Assembly: GCF_030503435.1 (NCBI RefSeq) | Contig: NZ_JAUKPO010000001.1 | Span: 62,001-126,000, forward strand | Reading direction: 5' to 3' | Source: Rhodocytophaga aerolata | GTDB lineage: Bacteria > Bacteroidota > Bacteroidia > Cytophagales > 172606-1 | DNA length: 64,000 bases | In this document: positions 8,658 through 17,224 of the stretch, one piece after another | Position numbering within the stretch: position 1 is the stretch's first letter | How the letters are laid out: each line of letters opens with the position of its first letter | Translations under genes and position numbers: made by a program | The notes under the pieces: model-generated | Seen by the model: only the letters and a program-made list of their open reading frames with translations | Told to the model about the DNA's origin: nothing | The model's database searches: none

Positions 8658-9044
8658 ATGAGCATTATAACTAAAGAAGATATTATTCATGCGTTCCAGA
8701 CCAATCAGAGAAAACGCAATTTGCTGCTATATACCTTTTACAAAGACACCTACTTTTCTCAAGGATTTACTGCTAAGTTCATTGCTGCCAAACTTTCAAA
8801 GGAATTAGGGTTGCCAATTTCAGAGAACATGGTGTTCCTGATCTTTCACCGGATTGCTAAGAAGAATAAAGAGTTAAAAACAGCAGCTGCTCCAATAAAC
8901 TCCTCTCCTATCAATAAATTCATATCCCATCTACAGGGAAAAGAAAAATTCAAAGCCAATCATTCATCCGAAGTATTTGAATTCAAGAATGCCGATGAGT
9001 ATCCTAAAAGCAATCCATTTGAACAAGTGCTGAAAAACATATAG
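8658..9044 (+). CDS. Hypothetical protein, 128 residues
   Basis: A soluble, basic small protein of no recognised family. Residues about 25-75 are helical (FTAKFIAAKLSKELGLPI, then VFLIFHRIAKKNKEL) and could form a winged-helix-like DNA-binding fold, while the tail is polar. It is read divergently from the mob genes, just before the parA-like gene, a position where Bacteroidota elements often encode small accessory proteins. Function unknown. Confidence 0.5.
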   Translation: MSIITKEDIIHAFQTNQRKRNLLLYTFYKDTYFSQGFTAKFIAAKLSKELGLPISENMVFLIFHRIAKKNKELKTAAAPINSSPINKFISHLQGKEKFKANHSSEVFEFKNADEYPKSNPFEQVLKNI

Positions 9045-9115
9045 GCTTTACTGGCTTATCTGCTGTTTAACAATCGTCATACCCGTAGCTCTTCCTTATT
9101 TTAATAAAATAATCC

Positions 9116-9147
9116 TTGCAAAAGTAGTCGAATTTAAACTACTTTTA
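9116..9147 (+). promoter_or_regulatory. Promoter with GTAGTCG-type operator (copy 2)
   Basis: TTG at 9116-9118 and TACTTTTA at 9140-9147 have the same 24-base spacing as copy 1. The spacer holds GTAGTCGAATTTAAACTAC (9124-9142), whose outer arms GTAGT and ACTAC are a perfect match. It drives the parA-like gene at 9182. Confidence 0.75.
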
Positions 9148-9181
9148 CCAAAAATACTATTATCCAGCTAAATTATCTTTT

Positions 9182-9859
9182 ATGAAAAAGCTCATCTTCA
9201 TTACCCAATCAAAAGGCGGTGCCGGAAAATCCATTCTCTCCTTTCTCTTAGCGGAGAAATACAAGGAAGCCATCATTTTAGATATGGATGATGCCACTAA
9301 AACGACTTCCTTGCAACTTGCTTACCGAAAGCCATTGCAGATTACTTTTCTTGATTCCAATAATGTCATTGACCGGGGTTTATTTAATGCCTTCCTGGAG
9401 CAGATCAGCGGAGCAAAAGCAGAATTGATCATCTGTGATTTGGGAGCCTCCATATCAGAACAACTACCTTTCTACCTTTCAGATGTACATGAATTTTTAC
9501 CCCTTGTATTAGAAGAATTAGGTATTGATCTCCAATTGTATAGTATAGTGGGAGGTGCCAATATATTCACCCAGACCATGACTTATCTGGATTTACTGGT
9601 AAAATCAGCTAACGGGCAGTTTCAAATAAAAGTGATGAAAAATGAATTCTATGATTTCACCATTGATCAGAGCCAAACTTTAGAAAACTATGGAATTAAA
9701 CACAACCTAGAGGTAATTCCTTTCAACATCAGTAAAGACAAAAACGAAAGTACACAGAACCGTATTAGGGAAGTTTTGAGGTCTGGTGAAGGAATAGCCA
9801 ATGCTAGTATATTCTCAAGAATGTATTTCCAGAATGCCATTAAAAACTTAGCTATTTAA
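9182..9859 (+). CDS. ParA/MinD-like P-loop ATPase (TraA-like)
   Basis: This 225-residue protein begins MKKLIFITQSKGGAGKS, with the deviant Walker A of ParA-type ATPases at residues 11-17. A switch strand follows (AIILDMDDATKT near 32) and a Walker B-like strand LIICDLGAS near 82. ParA-type proteins position or partition DNA, and in CTnDOT-like elements one is encoded at the start of the transfer region (TraA). It is followed after one base by a membrane protein gene. No ParB-like gene is visible, so conjugation or positioning rather than plasmid-type partition is more likely. Confidence 0.8.
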   Translation: MKKLIFITQSKGGAGKSILSFLLAEKYKEAIILDMDDATKTTSLQLAYRKPLQITFLDSNNVIDRGLFNAFLEQISGAKAELIICDLGASISEQLPFYLSDVHEFLPLVLEELGIDLQLYSIVGGANIFTQTMTYLDLLVKSANGQFQIKVMKNEFYDFTIDQSQTLENYGIKHNLEVIPFNISKDKNESTQNRIREVLRSGEGIANASIFSRMYFQNAIKNLAI

Positions 9860-9860
9860 C

Positions 9861-10436
9861 ATGATTACTGAAAAAAGTATGTTATCTGAGCAAGATAAAA
9901 GGAATTTCTGTGCCCTAATGCTTGGGCAGTACGGGCTGCAGATTGATGTAGAGAATGAATTATTGCCTATGTTCCTTGTTGCCTACAGGGCTGCACAAAT
10001 AAGTGAAGAAACTAGCTTGAAAACCAAAGAAAATATAGAGCAGATTATCACCCATTTTGAAAAAAATACAGCCGCCAAAATCAGCAAGTTAGAAATGAAG
10101 CAGTTTCATTTCAGCAGTTCCAAAAATGCCTTCTGGTTTGCATTTGGTAAGTATGGCGTATCAGTTGTGGTTATTTCTATACTTGCATTTTCAGGTTGGC
10201 TACTAAATCGTATGGATAAAAAGAAGGAACAGGATATAGAACATATATCTTATCTACTGGAAAAATCGCCTGTGCAGGAGAAAAAACTAAATGATACAAT
10301 TGCAATCAGATTAATTACCTTGTTTCCTGCAAAAGATTTACAAAGTTCACTAGCTGGCAAAAACTATGTTTACTCAAAAGACTGTAATTGTATAGAAATT
10401 CCGCTTATATTTCTAGAGAGTTACTCATCAAAATGA
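9861..10436 (+). CDS. Single-pass membrane protein next to the ParA-like ATPase
   Basis: This 191-residue protein has a soluble N-terminal part of about 90 residues, one transmembrane helix at about 93-115 (VSVVVISILAFSGWLL) and a short C-terminal domain ending near a CNC motif. The start lies one base after the ATPase stop, so the two are coupled. A membrane anchor or partner for the ATPase is plausible, by analogy with TraB/TraC-position genes in other elements. No family was recognised. Confidence 0.6.
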   Translation: MITEKSMLSEQDKRNFCALMLGQYGLQIDVENELLPMFLVAYRAAQISEETSLKTKENIEQIITHFEKNTAAKISKLEMKQFHFSSSKNAFWFAFGKYGVSVVVISILAFSGWLLNRMDKKKEQDIEHISYLLEKSPVQEKKLNDTIAIRLITLFPAKDLQSSLAGKNYVYSKDCNCIEIPLIFLESYSSK

Positions 10437-10752
10437 GAATCACCTTACGAAAATAACTAATATCATTCCTTTATAGAGAAACGGTAGTACTTGTTATGCT
10501 TGAGTTGAAACAAAGCTAAAAGAGATAGAACTGCCTACACAACTATTACAAAATTTAGGTATCAGCACCTATTAATCTATGTCTGTGCTTTCATCACTGT
10601 GCTGAAAATGAACAGAGGATTGTCCGCTTCCGGACACTTACTGTATAAGCTTATGTAAACAAAAGTGCCTCAGCTACGCAAAAAGGCCTGTTTTATCTAT
10701 TGGCAAAGCATTTGTCAAACAAATATGAAGATAATTACCTTTGTAGCCAATC
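10437..10752 (+). promoter_or_regulatory. Intergenic region with inverted repeat and promoter for the PadR operon
   Basis: TGTCCG-CTTC-CGGACA at 10621-10636 is a 16-base inverted repeat. Ninety bases downstream, TTTG at 10711-10714 and a perfect TACCTTTG at 10736-10743 form a standard promoter with 24-base spacing, 10 bases before the PadR start codon. The rest of the gap holds no gene that I can see. Confidence 0.55.
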
Positions 10753-11088
10753 ATGGGAAAATCATACTTAGGTGAGTTTGAAGAAATGGTGCTCTTAACA
10801 GTGGCTCACCTGCAGAGTGATGCCTATGGAGCGGCTATTATGGAAGATATTCAACAGCGCACAGGCCGTATGGTCATCTTAAGCGCGGTGCATGTGGTAC
10901 TCTACCGGCTGGAGGAAAAAGGATTGGTTACCTCTACAGTAGGTGGAGCTACTGCTGAAAGGGGCGGCCGTCGTAAACGTATCTTTACCATTACCGCTTA
11001 TGGCATCCATACCTTAGCACAGATCAGGCAGCAAAGAGAAGAGCTATGGCAACTGATTCCTAAATCTATTAGACCTTCCACTTTATGA
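10753..11088 (+). CDS. PadR-family transcriptional regulator
   Basis: This 111-residue winged-helix protein starts with the PadR pattern GEFEEMVLLTVAHL. It continues with YGAAIMEDI, the recognition region SAVHVVLYRLEEKGLV and the wing GGRRKRIFTITAYG. It lacks the long C-terminal dimerization helices of larger PadR proteins and fits the short class. PadR proteins usually repress linked transport genes. Its stop overlaps the start of the permease gene by 4 bases, so it probably controls its own operon. Confidence 0.88.
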   Translation: MGKSYLGEFEEMVLLTVAHLQSDAYGAAIMEDIQQRTGRMVILSAVHVVLYRLEEKGLVTSTVGGATAERGGRRKRIFTITAYGIHTLAQIRQQREELWQLIPKSIRPSTL

Positions 11089-13727
11089 ACAACAAGCTAC
11101 AACCACCTTCTTGGATAGACACATTCCTCCAGATGCGGTTGCCGCAGGAACAGTTTGAGGAAGTGCAAGGTGATATGCATGAGTTGTATGTGCAATGGGT
11201 GAGTAAAATGAGCAAAAGTAAAGCCAACCGGATGTATCTGCTTAATGCTCTTACGTTTCTGAGGCCTTTGCCCAGACGTAATAAACATCATTACTCAACC
11301 CTTAGACCTTATTTACAAGCTAACTTCTTTGATATGTTATTCAACTACCTGATCATTGCCTTGCGCAACCTCATCCGGCAAAAAGCATTTTCTCTCATTA
11401 ACATTTTTGGGCTGGCTATCAGTATGTCTGTAGGATTGCTCATTATCACGATGATTTCGGATACATTTTCCCTGGATAATTTTCACCAAAAGAAAGACCG
11501 GATCTATGGAGTGATCACTACGGATCAAGTTAGAGGGCAACCAGCTATGCATCTTGCCTCTAGCTCCGTAAGGGCCGGAAAACAGATCGGAGCAACGGTT
11601 CCAGGAGTAGAATCCGTTACTTTGCTGCGCCGGGGATTTGGCGGCGATGCTACCATAAAAGATACCAAAATTTCTCTTTCCGGATTATGGGCTAGTGAAT
11701 CATTTTTTCAGGTATTTACTTTTCCATTGCTGCAAGGTGATCCGGCTACAGCACTAATAGAGCCTTATTCACTTGTGTTGACAGAAAAAACTGCCAAAAA
11801 GCTGTTTGGACAAGTGGATGTACTGGGTCAACAGATCAAGTTTGATACCCTTACCTATATAGTAACCGGCGTGATGAAAGACGTTCCTAAGCTGTCTCAT
11901 ATCCAGTTCGAAGCCCTAGTTTCTTTTGCTACCGTAGAGCTCCAGAAACCTGATACAGGCGATGGAGATTTCTTTGCCTGGGAAAATATTTACATGAATT
12001 ATGCCTATCTGTTATTGTCCCAGAATGCCAACCCGCAAACTGTTCAGGTTAACCTCGATCAGTTGAGTGCTGCTCAGAATGCCTCTTTTACCAACCGGAA
12101 AATTACCCTGTCGCTTCTGCCCATAGCAAATATTTCAACTGGAGAAAGGTTGGTAAATCCGATTGGACCTACCTTTTTTAATAATGCAGCCAGATGGGTG
12201 CTGGCAGGTCTGGCGCTCATTGTGATTCTATCTGCTTGTTTCAATTATACCAATCTCTCCATTGCCCGTGCCTTACGGCGTTCCAAAGAAGTAGGCATCC
12301 GCAAAATGATTGGGGCCGCAAAAAGCCAGGTACTGGTTCAGTTTATTATGGAAGCCATCGTGATTTCTTTATTTTCCCTGATCTTTTCTTTTCTGCTGTT
12401 TCTCCTGCTACGTACCCAGTTCCTTTCGCTTGCCTCCCAGGCAGCTGATCTTTTTAGACTGGAGCTTTCGGCTGGGCTTGTAGTATATTTTGTGATATTT
12501 GCCATACTGGTGGGAATTACTGCGGGAATACTACCTGCCTTATTCTTCTCCCGCATTAATGCCATTCAGGTATTAAAAAACGCATCGCTAAAGTTATTTT
12601 ACCACATTGCCTTGCGTAAAATATTGATCGTAATTCAGTATACATTTTCGCTCATTTTTATTACTACTACTATTATTGGCTTCAATCAGTACAAATCTTT
12701 TCTCACTTACGATTTAGGGTTTTCTACTGAAAATATACTTAACATACCGCTTCAGGGCAATTCAGGCAAACTCTTGAAAAATGAACTGACTCAATTGCCG
12801 GCTGTACAAGGTATATCAACATCTATGATGGTTAGCAGCCTGGGCAGTTTATATGGAGGTTCCATGAAATACAAAGATCCGGTTGATTCAGCAAATGTCT
12901 GGATGAATCATGTCGATGAGTACTATCTGCCACTGCATGAGTATACGTTTCTGGCCGGAAAAAACTTTAATGCCAAAGCAAATGCCGTATCAGAAAGCGA
13001 AATAATTGTAAATGAGCAGGTATTGAACCGGTTTGATATCGGAAAACGAGAGCCTGAGAAAGCTTTGGGAGAAGTTCTGACGGTGCAAGGTAAAAAACTA
13101 ACCATTATAGGCGTAGTTAAAGATTTTCATTATGGAACGCTTGATAAAAACATAGAACCCACCATTCTGCGATATTCTAATGAACCGGGAGGCTACCTGA
13201 ATGTAAAAATCCGGTCAACTGATTTACCGGCTACCCTGGCAAATATCAAGGCTGCCTGGAAAAAAATTGATCGGGTACATCCACTGGAAGCTAGCTTCTA
13301 TGATGATCAGATTGAGCAAGCCTATAACCAGTATTCGGTTATGATAAAAATTATTGGCTTTCTGTCATTCCTGGCTATAAGTATTGCTTCTGTAGGCTTA
13401 TTCGGCATGATAGTTTACAGCACCGAAACCAGACTGAAAGAAATAAGTATCCGCAAAGTATTGGGAGCCAGTGAAAGTTCGCTGATCTACCAGCTAAGTA
13501 AAGGATTTTTAGCCCTGCTCCTGATTGCTGCCTTTATAGCCCTGCCTGTTACCTACTTATTTTTCAACTTCGTGGTGTTGCGTGAATTTGTATATCACCA
13601 GCCTATCGGTATAAGTGAGTTGTTATTGGGCGTAGGTGTGGTTATGCTTCTAGCCATCATCATGATTGGGTCACAAACGCTAAAAGCCGCCCGGAACAAT
13701 CCGGTAAATGTGCTGCGTAACGAGTAG
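11085..13727 (+). CDS. MacB/FtsX-like ABC transporter permease with prefix domain
   Basis: This is an 880-residue membrane protein. Residues 1-70 are the soluble 'permease prefix' segment (WIDTFLQMRLPQEQFEEVQG) often found next to PadR regulators in Cytophagales. Then follow a first membrane helix near 105, a large periplasmic MacB-type domain, three FtsX helices at about 370-500, a second periplasmic domain and a final FtsX helix set from about 760. GVRK/GIRK-type motifs (SKEVGIRKMIGA, KEISIRKVLGA) mark both FtsX modules. No ATPase is encoded nearby, so it must borrow one or act otherwise. Substrate unknown. Confidence 0.85.
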   Translation: MNNKLQPPSWIDTFLQMRLPQEQFEEVQGDMHELYVQWVSKMSKSKANRMYLLNALTFLRPLPRRNKHHYSTLRPYLQANFFDMLFNYLIIALRNLIRQKAFSLINIFGLAISMSVGLLIITMISDTFSLDNFHQKKDRIYGVITTDQVRGQPAMHLASSSVRAGKQIGATVPGVESVTLLRRGFGGDATIKDTKISLSGLWASESFFQVFTFPLLQGDPATALIEPYSLVLTEKTAKKLFGQVDVLGQQIKFDTLTYIVTGVMKDVPKLSHIQFEALVSFATVELQKPDTGDGDFFAWENIYMNYAYLLLSQNANPQTVQVNLDQLSAAQNASFTNRKITLSLLPIANISTGERLVNPIGPTFFNNAARWVLAGLALIVILSACFNYTNLSIARALRRSKEVGIRKMIGAAKSQVLVQFIMEAIVISLFSLIFSFLLFLLLRTQFLSLASQAADLFRLELSAGLVVYFVIFAILVGITAGILPALFFSRINAIQVLKNASLKLFYHIALRKILIVIQYTFSLIFITTTIIGFNQYKSFLTYDLGFSTENILNIPLQGNSGKLLKNELTQLPAVQGISTSMMVSSLGSLYGGSMKYKDPVDSANVWMNHVDEYYLPLHEYTFLAGKNFNAKANAVSESEIIVNEQVLNRFDIGKREPEKALGEVLTVQGKKLTIIGVVKDFHYGTLDKNIEPTILRYSNEPGGYLNVKIRSTDLPATLANIKAAWKKIDRVHPLEASFYDDQIEQAYNQYSVMIKIIGFLSFLAISIASVGLFGMIVYSTETRLKEISIRKVLGASESSLIYQLSKGFLALLLIAAFIALPVTYLFFNFVVLREFVYHQPIGISELLLGVGVVMLLAIIMIGSQTLKAARNNPVNVLRNE

Positions 13728-13761
13728 TAAGAAGAAGATTTTAGAGCTTAGCATTTCATTT

Positions 13762-16401
13762 ATGAGCCGGAAACCTCCATCAACTCTACCACCAAAGTGG
13801 ATAGACCGCTTTCTGCAATGGCGCTTGCCCGAGGATCAGTTTGAAGAGGTGCAGGGGGATATGCAGGAATTATATGGGAAGTGGGTAAACGAAATGGGTA
13901 AAAAGAAAGCCAAATGGCTATATTTCCTACATGCCTTTACTTTTCTCAGGTTCTTGCCTAAGCGAAAGCCCTTCTTCAAAATTAACCAGTATTCACAAGC
14001 AAATTCTTTTCATATGATAGCAAACTATCTGAAAGTGGGATTCCGCAATGTCATTAGGCAGAAAGTCTATTCCTTCATTAATATTGGCGGACTGGCCATC
14101 GGACTCGCCTGTTGTATTACCATTGGGCTTTATATTTGGGATGAATACCAATATGACCGCTTCCACACAAACTACAGGCATATTTACCGGGTAGTAGAAC
14201 AACAGACACAGGCCGGAACTTTGTATGACGTAGCCTCCACGCCAGGACCTCTGGCACCAGCTTTAAAAACGGACTTTGACGAGATAAAACAAACTTGCCG
14301 TATTAGTGAAGCCTGGTGGGCCGGCAACCTGCAAATCGGAGAGAAAATCATTGAACCTGAAGACATCTTGGTAGCTGATAACTCCTTCTTTCATGTATTT
14401 GATTTTAAACTAATTGAGGGAAATCCCCAAAAAGTACTGTTGAATCCGGATGAGGTGGTGATTAGCGAAACTTTAGCCAAAAGGTTTTTTGGTGCAGACT
14501 ATGCGAACGCTGGTAACATTCTGGGCCGGCAAATCAGGTTGAAAGATGGACGGCTGTTAACCCTGGCAGGGGTAGCAGAGAATCCGCCACTACATTCGCA
14601 AATCCAGTTTGATGCATTGCTTTCCTGCCGCTACGATGAACTAAATTCTGACAATTACAAATGGAATGGTAATAATTACCAGACCTATGTTTTAGTAAGT
14701 CAGGATGCAGATGTGGCAGCATTGAACGAGAAGCTGAAGAATTATCTGCAAAAACACATTACGCTGACTAATGCTACCACCCTTTCCTTACAACCCTTAT
14801 CTGCTATTTATCTCTACTCCGATTTTGACTTTCTTACCGACCGGGGAAAAAGAGGAAATATCACCTATGTACGGGTTTTCATGGCTGTAGGCACCATTGT
14901 ATTGCTGATTGCCTTATTCAATTTTATTAATCTTTCTACGGCACGGGCCATGAGCCGGGCCAAAGAAGTAGGTGTGCGGAAGGTAATAGGGGCCTTACGC
15001 AAACAGCTCATTGTTCAGTTTTTGAGTGAAGCATCAAGTATGACTGTAATCGCTGTAATTCTTTCTTTACTTCTCTTGAAGCTCTTTTTGCCTATACTCA
15101 ACGACATTGCCGGAAAATCAATTGCTATTCCTTTCGGAGATGCTGCTTTTGTATTAGCCCTGCTCGGTTTCACGCTCATGGTGAGCTTGCTGGCTGGCAT
15201 ATATCCTGCCTTGTATCTGTCTCATTTTAAACCAGTAAAAGTCCTAAAAGGATTTCAATCCCTGCAGTCGGCGCAGTTTTTCAGGCAGAGCCTGGTCATA
15301 AGCCAGTTTGCTTTATCGGTGATACTGATCACCGGAACGATTGTCATTTACAAACAGCTGGCATTCATGCAAAACAAAAATCTGGGTTTTGATAAGTCTC
15401 AGTTATTGCATGTATATCTACCTAGTGACCTGCGCAACAAAGCATCTGTGATAAAAACAGATTTAGAAAATCTAACCAGCATTGCCCGAGTAGCAAGCAC
15501 CTCTGGTAATCTGGTAGATATCAATCAGTCTACTACACATTTTGCATGGGAAGCACAAGAATCTGGCGCTTCTATCTTAATCACCCATCTGAATATAGAT
15601 CCTGATTTTCTTTCCACGACCGGAATGACTTTGCTTGCCGGCAGAAATTTCAATCCGGCCATTACAACAGATACTTCTTCAGCTTATATCATCAACGAAA
15701 CAGCCGCCAGACAAATGGGCTGGACGGTAGATGAAGCAATCGGGAAAAAAATCAGCTTTTGGGATATAGAGGGAAATGTAATTGGGGTTGTAAAAGATTT
15801 TCACTTCCGGCCTATGACAACCGCTATTGCACCCTTACTTTTCCGCTACTGGCCAAAAGAATCCATTTCAGGGTTGTTTGTGAAAGCAAAAGCAAATAGG
15901 GTAAAAGAAGCTATTTCCACTATTGCACAAATACATAAAAAATACAATATCTCAACTGCTCTGGATTACCAGTTTGTAGACCAGATGCTGGAAAAGCAAT
16001 ACCGTACAGAGCAAAATACTGCCCATATTGTCTTTTATTTTTCTATACTGGCCATTGTGGTATCATGCCTCGGCTTATTTGGTCTGGCTACCCATACAGC
16101 AGAAAGACGAACCAAAGAGATAGGGGTCCGGAAAGTACTGGGCGCTTCTGTTGCCAATATTATTCTGCTCTTCTCTAAAGACTTTCTGAAGCTTATCCTT
16201 ATTTCATTTTTAATTGCTTCCCCTATTGCCTGGTATGCCATGCATAGATGGCTGCAAGATTTTGCTTACAGCATAAACGTAGAATGGTGGATTTTCTTAT
16301 TTACAGGCTTGTTAGTGGTTACTATAACTTCTCTTACGGTAAGTTTTCAAGCGATCAAAGCAGCATTTGTTAACCCAGTGGAATCTTTACGCAACGAATA
16401 A
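13762..16401 (+). CDS. MacB/FtsX-like ABC transporter permease with prefix domain, paralogue
   Basis: Starting at ATG 13762 (MSRKPPSTLPPKWIDRFLQ) the product has 879 residues and is a full-length paralogue of the preceding permease. It has the same prefix segment, two periplasmic domains and two FtsX modules (AKEVGVRKVIGA, TKEIGVRKVLGA). Codons upstream to 13708 overlap the previous gene and are unlikely to be used. Only 34 bases separate it from the previous stop, so PadR and both permeases form one operon. The two permeases might act as a heterodimer, an inference from linkage. Confidence 0.84.
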   Translation: MSRKPPSTLPPKWIDRFLQWRLPEDQFEEVQGDMQELYGKWVNEMGKKKAKWLYFLHAFTFLRFLPKRKPFFKINQYSQANSFHMIANYLKVGFRNVIRQKVYSFINIGGLAIGLACCITIGLYIWDEYQYDRFHTNYRHIYRVVEQQTQAGTLYDVASTPGPLAPALKTDFDEIKQTCRISEAWWAGNLQIGEKIIEPEDILVADNSFFHVFDFKLIEGNPQKVLLNPDEVVISETLAKRFFGADYANAGNILGRQIRLKDGRLLTLAGVAENPPLHSQIQFDALLSCRYDELNSDNYKWNGNNYQTYVLVSQDADVAALNEKLKNYLQKHITLTNATTLSLQPLSAIYLYSDFDFLTDRGKRGNITYVRVFMAVGTIVLLIALFNFINLSTARAMSRAKEVGVRKVIGALRKQLIVQFLSEASSMTVIAVILSLLLLKLFLPILNDIAGKSIAIPFGDAAFVLALLGFTLMVSLLAGIYPALYLSHFKPVKVLKGFQSLQSAQFFRQSLVISQFALSVILITGTIVIYKQLAFMQNKNLGFDKSQLLHVYLPSDLRNKASVIKTDLENLTSIARVASTSGNLVDINQSTTHFAWEAQESGASILITHLNIDPDFLSTTGMTLLAGRNFNPAITTDTSSAYIINETAARQMGWTVDEAIGKKISFWDIEGNVIGVVKDFHFRPMTTAIAPLLFRYWPKESISGLFVKAKANRVKEAISTIAQIHKKYNISTALDYQFVDQMLEKQYRTEQNTAHIVFYFSILAIVVSCLGLFGLATHTAERRTKEIGVRKVLGASVANIILLFSKDFLKLILISFLIASPIAWYAMHRWLQDFAYSINVEWWIFLFTGLLVVTITSLTVSFQAIKAAFVNPVESLRNE

Positions 16402-16506
16402 TATTAATCAGACAAACACCATTACTGATGGTGGAGAAATAGCATATGTATTAGTATGAGCAATTATCGCCTTTAGACTATATAAATCAAAGCATATTTC
16501 ACGCTA

Positions 16507-16866
16507 CTATGCACTGTCTCTCTTCATGGCTACTTCACATTCTTCTTCAGCCATACATTTTCCTTCAAATACACATATATTGATATCTGAGAAAACATTA
16601 TGATGGCGGCCAATATCAGCCATCATAGAATGTATCAGTCGTTCATGGATATTGTAGCAGGTAATTAATATTTCTTTTTCCTGTTTACAGAAGCACCATC
16701 GCTGATAAGATTGTGTAGCTATATAGTCTAACGTTTGATATAAATTGATAAGCTCAAATACCCATATATTTGTTTTAACTTCCTTTAAGGAGATACACTT
16801 CTCTGATAAAACAAGTAGATTCTGATCTTTTTTAAAGAATAATTCCGGTACATGATTTGTTTTCAT
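16507..16866 (-). CDS. Hypothetical protein, 119 residues
   Basis: A soluble protein of no recognised family, with seven cysteines spread along the chain and several short helices. It faces the permease operon. Its upstream region holds two 20-bp palindromes that resemble response-regulator operators, and the next gene upstream encodes a kinase with a LuxR-type DNA-binding domain. It is therefore a candidate target of that kinase, which is an inference. Confidence 0.5.
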   Translation of the reverse strand: MKTNHVPELFFKKDQNLLVLSEKCISLKEVKTNIWVFELINLYQTLDYIATQSYQRWCFCKQEKEILITCYNIHERLIHSMMADIGRHHNVFSDINICVFEGKCMAEEECEVAMKRDSA

Positions 16867-16959
16867 AGCGATGGCTGTATTTATAAAATATATCTTATAG
16901 AACTCTTACTTTATCGTTAGTAAATTTCTTCTAAACTATGATTTTATAAACAGGCCTTC

Positions 16960-16979
16960 AATACTCCATATGGAGTATT
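16960..16979. promoter_or_regulatory. 20-bp perfect palindrome, candidate operator
   Basis: AATACTCCATATGGAGTATT is identical to its reverse complement. It lies 94 bases upstream of the start of the 119-residue minus-strand gene, with a related copy at 17089. Length and dyad symmetry fit a dimeric LuxR-type regulator. Confidence 0.55.
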
Positions 16980-17088
16980 TCTATAAGCTAAAATGATTAT
17001 TCGCTATTCTTTCGCAGGAATAAATACAAAATTTATTTTGTCATTGGTACATATTTTACCCAATACAACACCTTTTAACTTTATTGAC

Positions 17089-17108
17089 AATACTCTATAA
17101 GGAGTATT
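17089..17108. promoter_or_regulatory. Second 20-bp inverted repeat, candidate operator
   Basis: AATACTC-TATAAG-GAGTATT has the same 7-bp arms and total length as the palindrome at 16960 but an asymmetric centre. Centre-to-centre distance is 129 bases. The rest of 16867-17224 holds no gene I can see. Confidence 0.5.
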
Positions 17109-17224
17109 TATCTACTCTTTTATAACTAAATTTTCATGTAATCTATTGATACTTCACATATGCATGGAAGAGGATAATTTAAAATGCATTTAAAAAATAT
17201 TTTCTTCCTATCGAAGCAGTAATT

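Noticed and set aside
13708..13761. Longer start for the second permease at 13708
   Set aside because: The extra residues overlap the first permease gene and the paralogue has no such extension; ATG 13762 aligns with it.
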